Assembly (NCBI GenBank): GCA_016946835.1
Contig: JACVTC010000089.1
Location: forward strand, 64,001 to 128,000
Source of the DNA: Neocallimastix lanati (nom. inval.)
Taxonomy: Eukaryota; Neocallimastigomycota; Neocallimastigomycetes; Neocallimastigales; Neocallimastigaceae
Reading direction: 5' to 3'
DNA length: 64,000 nt
Shown here: piece after piece, positions 63,546 through 64,000 of the stretch
Layout: every line of letters begins with the position of its first letter
How positions within the stretch are numbered: the first letter of the stretch is position 1
Notes under the pieces: generated by a model
What the model was told of the DNA's origin: nothing
Databases searched by the model: none
What the model saw: only the letters and a program-made list of their open reading frames with translations
Program-made: the position numbers and the translations under genes

Positions 63546-63779
63546 AATTATGATTAACATTGCGAAGTCAAAGTTAATTATTATACTTCAGTATAATAAT
63601 GCCCTTGTGAAGTCTTACAAATATTAATTAAATGAAACTAGAATATATTATACCATTATTTTATTTTTATTTTGTGTTTTATTTTTTGTTTATTTTTTTA
63701 TCTTTTTTTTTTTTTTATTATTTTATTACATGTATTTTATCAAATATTTAATTAATAAAGATGAAACAAGTTTGCTGCC

Positions 63780-63812
<33 letters not shown>

Positions 63813-63813
<1 letters not shown>

Positions 63814-63826
63814 AGACATTATTGAT
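63813..63826. repeat. LINE target-site duplication, right copy
   Basis: CAGACATTATTGAT, the pair of 58396-58409. Confidence 0.9.
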
Positions 63827-64000
63827 TTAAATTATAAAAAGCAATGAGATATTTTGTTTAATAATCAAATCATTTCTAGTGATTATTCTAAAACGCCATT
63901 CCTGGTGGGATCTGTGGCTCTTTTTGCAGAAATTATGCCTAGGGCTAGTACTCTACAAGCGTTGCTATTCCGACGGTATAAGCACAAACTAACCAGGAGC
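63827..64000 (+). pseudogene. Older LINE C-terminus, right part, runs off the window
   Basis: From about 63880 the frame reads SDYSKTPFLVGSVALFAEIMPRAS and then LQALLFRRYKHK. This parallels SDTPFLVVTAALLQSIIPIAI and WSLFNRFKSN at the end of the intact LINE. It is the continuation of the fragment at 58111-58409 and belongs to a related but distinct LINE. Confidence 0.75.

Larger units (their letters stand above)
58410..63812 (+). mobile_element. Complete LINE (non-LTR retrotransposon), 5.4 kb
   Basis: It runs from CCCGAGCAGGGGTGTACTCG to a poly(A) tail of about 30 nt (63783-63812), flanked by the 14-bp duplication CAGACATTATTGAT. The 5' UTR is 660 bp and GC-richer than its surroundings for the first 230 bp, where an internal promoter would be expected. 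One long ORF (59070-63545) and a 3' UTR with AATAAAG at about 63754 complete it. Nothing appears truncated, so it may be mobile. Confidence 0.95.

Overview
The window is extremely A+T-rich nuclear DNA, packed with A/T homopolymers, (ATT)n and (AAT)n arrays and minisatellites. Its genes have many short GT-AG introns. A protein with a fungal-specific transcription-factor middle region, chromodomain Ty3 elements, a long-ORF LINE with an AP endonuclease and a KDEL-type PDI together suggest a fungus. The base composition and repeat style fit an anaerobic gut fungus (Neocallimastigomycota) best. That placement is an inference from composition and gene content, not from a marker gene.

Layout. (1) 1-10842 is nested mobile DNA. 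The 3' end of a chromodomain Ty3/gypsy element with its LTR sits in a Ty1/copia relic that also carries a solo LTR. A Mutator-like (MULE) DNA transposon with a 9-bp target duplication follows, and it contains a minisatellite split by a third LTR of the same family. (2) 11.9-36 kb is the host-gene block: an Msp1/ATAD1 AAA ATPase (10 exons), a two-RRM SR splicing factor (9 exons), a protein disulfide isomerase (6 exons), an ERI1-type 3'-5' exonuclease (3 exons, minus) and a fungal transcription factor (8 exons, minus). Three 5'-truncated LINE tails interrupt it. (3) 36980-44649 is a complete, very young Ty3/gypsy element. Its LTRs differ by one A, and its gag-pol junction has the layout of a -1 programmed frameshift site. 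(4) 44666-45109 is a tRNA-headed SINE with a 16-bp target duplication. Relics of copia, MULE, SINE copies and an unrecognised decayed gene follow, up to about 54 kb. (5) 55707-57668 is an intronless cytosolic HSP70 ending in EEVD with a heat-shock element upstream. (6) 58410-63812 is a full-length LINE with an open 1491-codon ORF, poly(A) tail and 14-bp target duplication. It is inserted in the 3' end of an older LINE that runs off the window.

How things fit together. The host genes are independent housekeeping functions: mitochondrial outer-membrane quality control, splicing, ER folding, small-RNA/rRNA trimming, transcription and cytosolic folding. No operon-like logic is expected. Most of the rest is a stratified record of transposition whose order can be read from target-site duplications. 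The most informative single signal is the frameshift site of the Ty3 element: a T TTA AAC heptamer in the gag frame, 7 nt of spacer and a perfect 6-bp hairpin. Exon structures were worked out by hand from reading frame, splice dinucleotides and family knowledge; all exon phases close.
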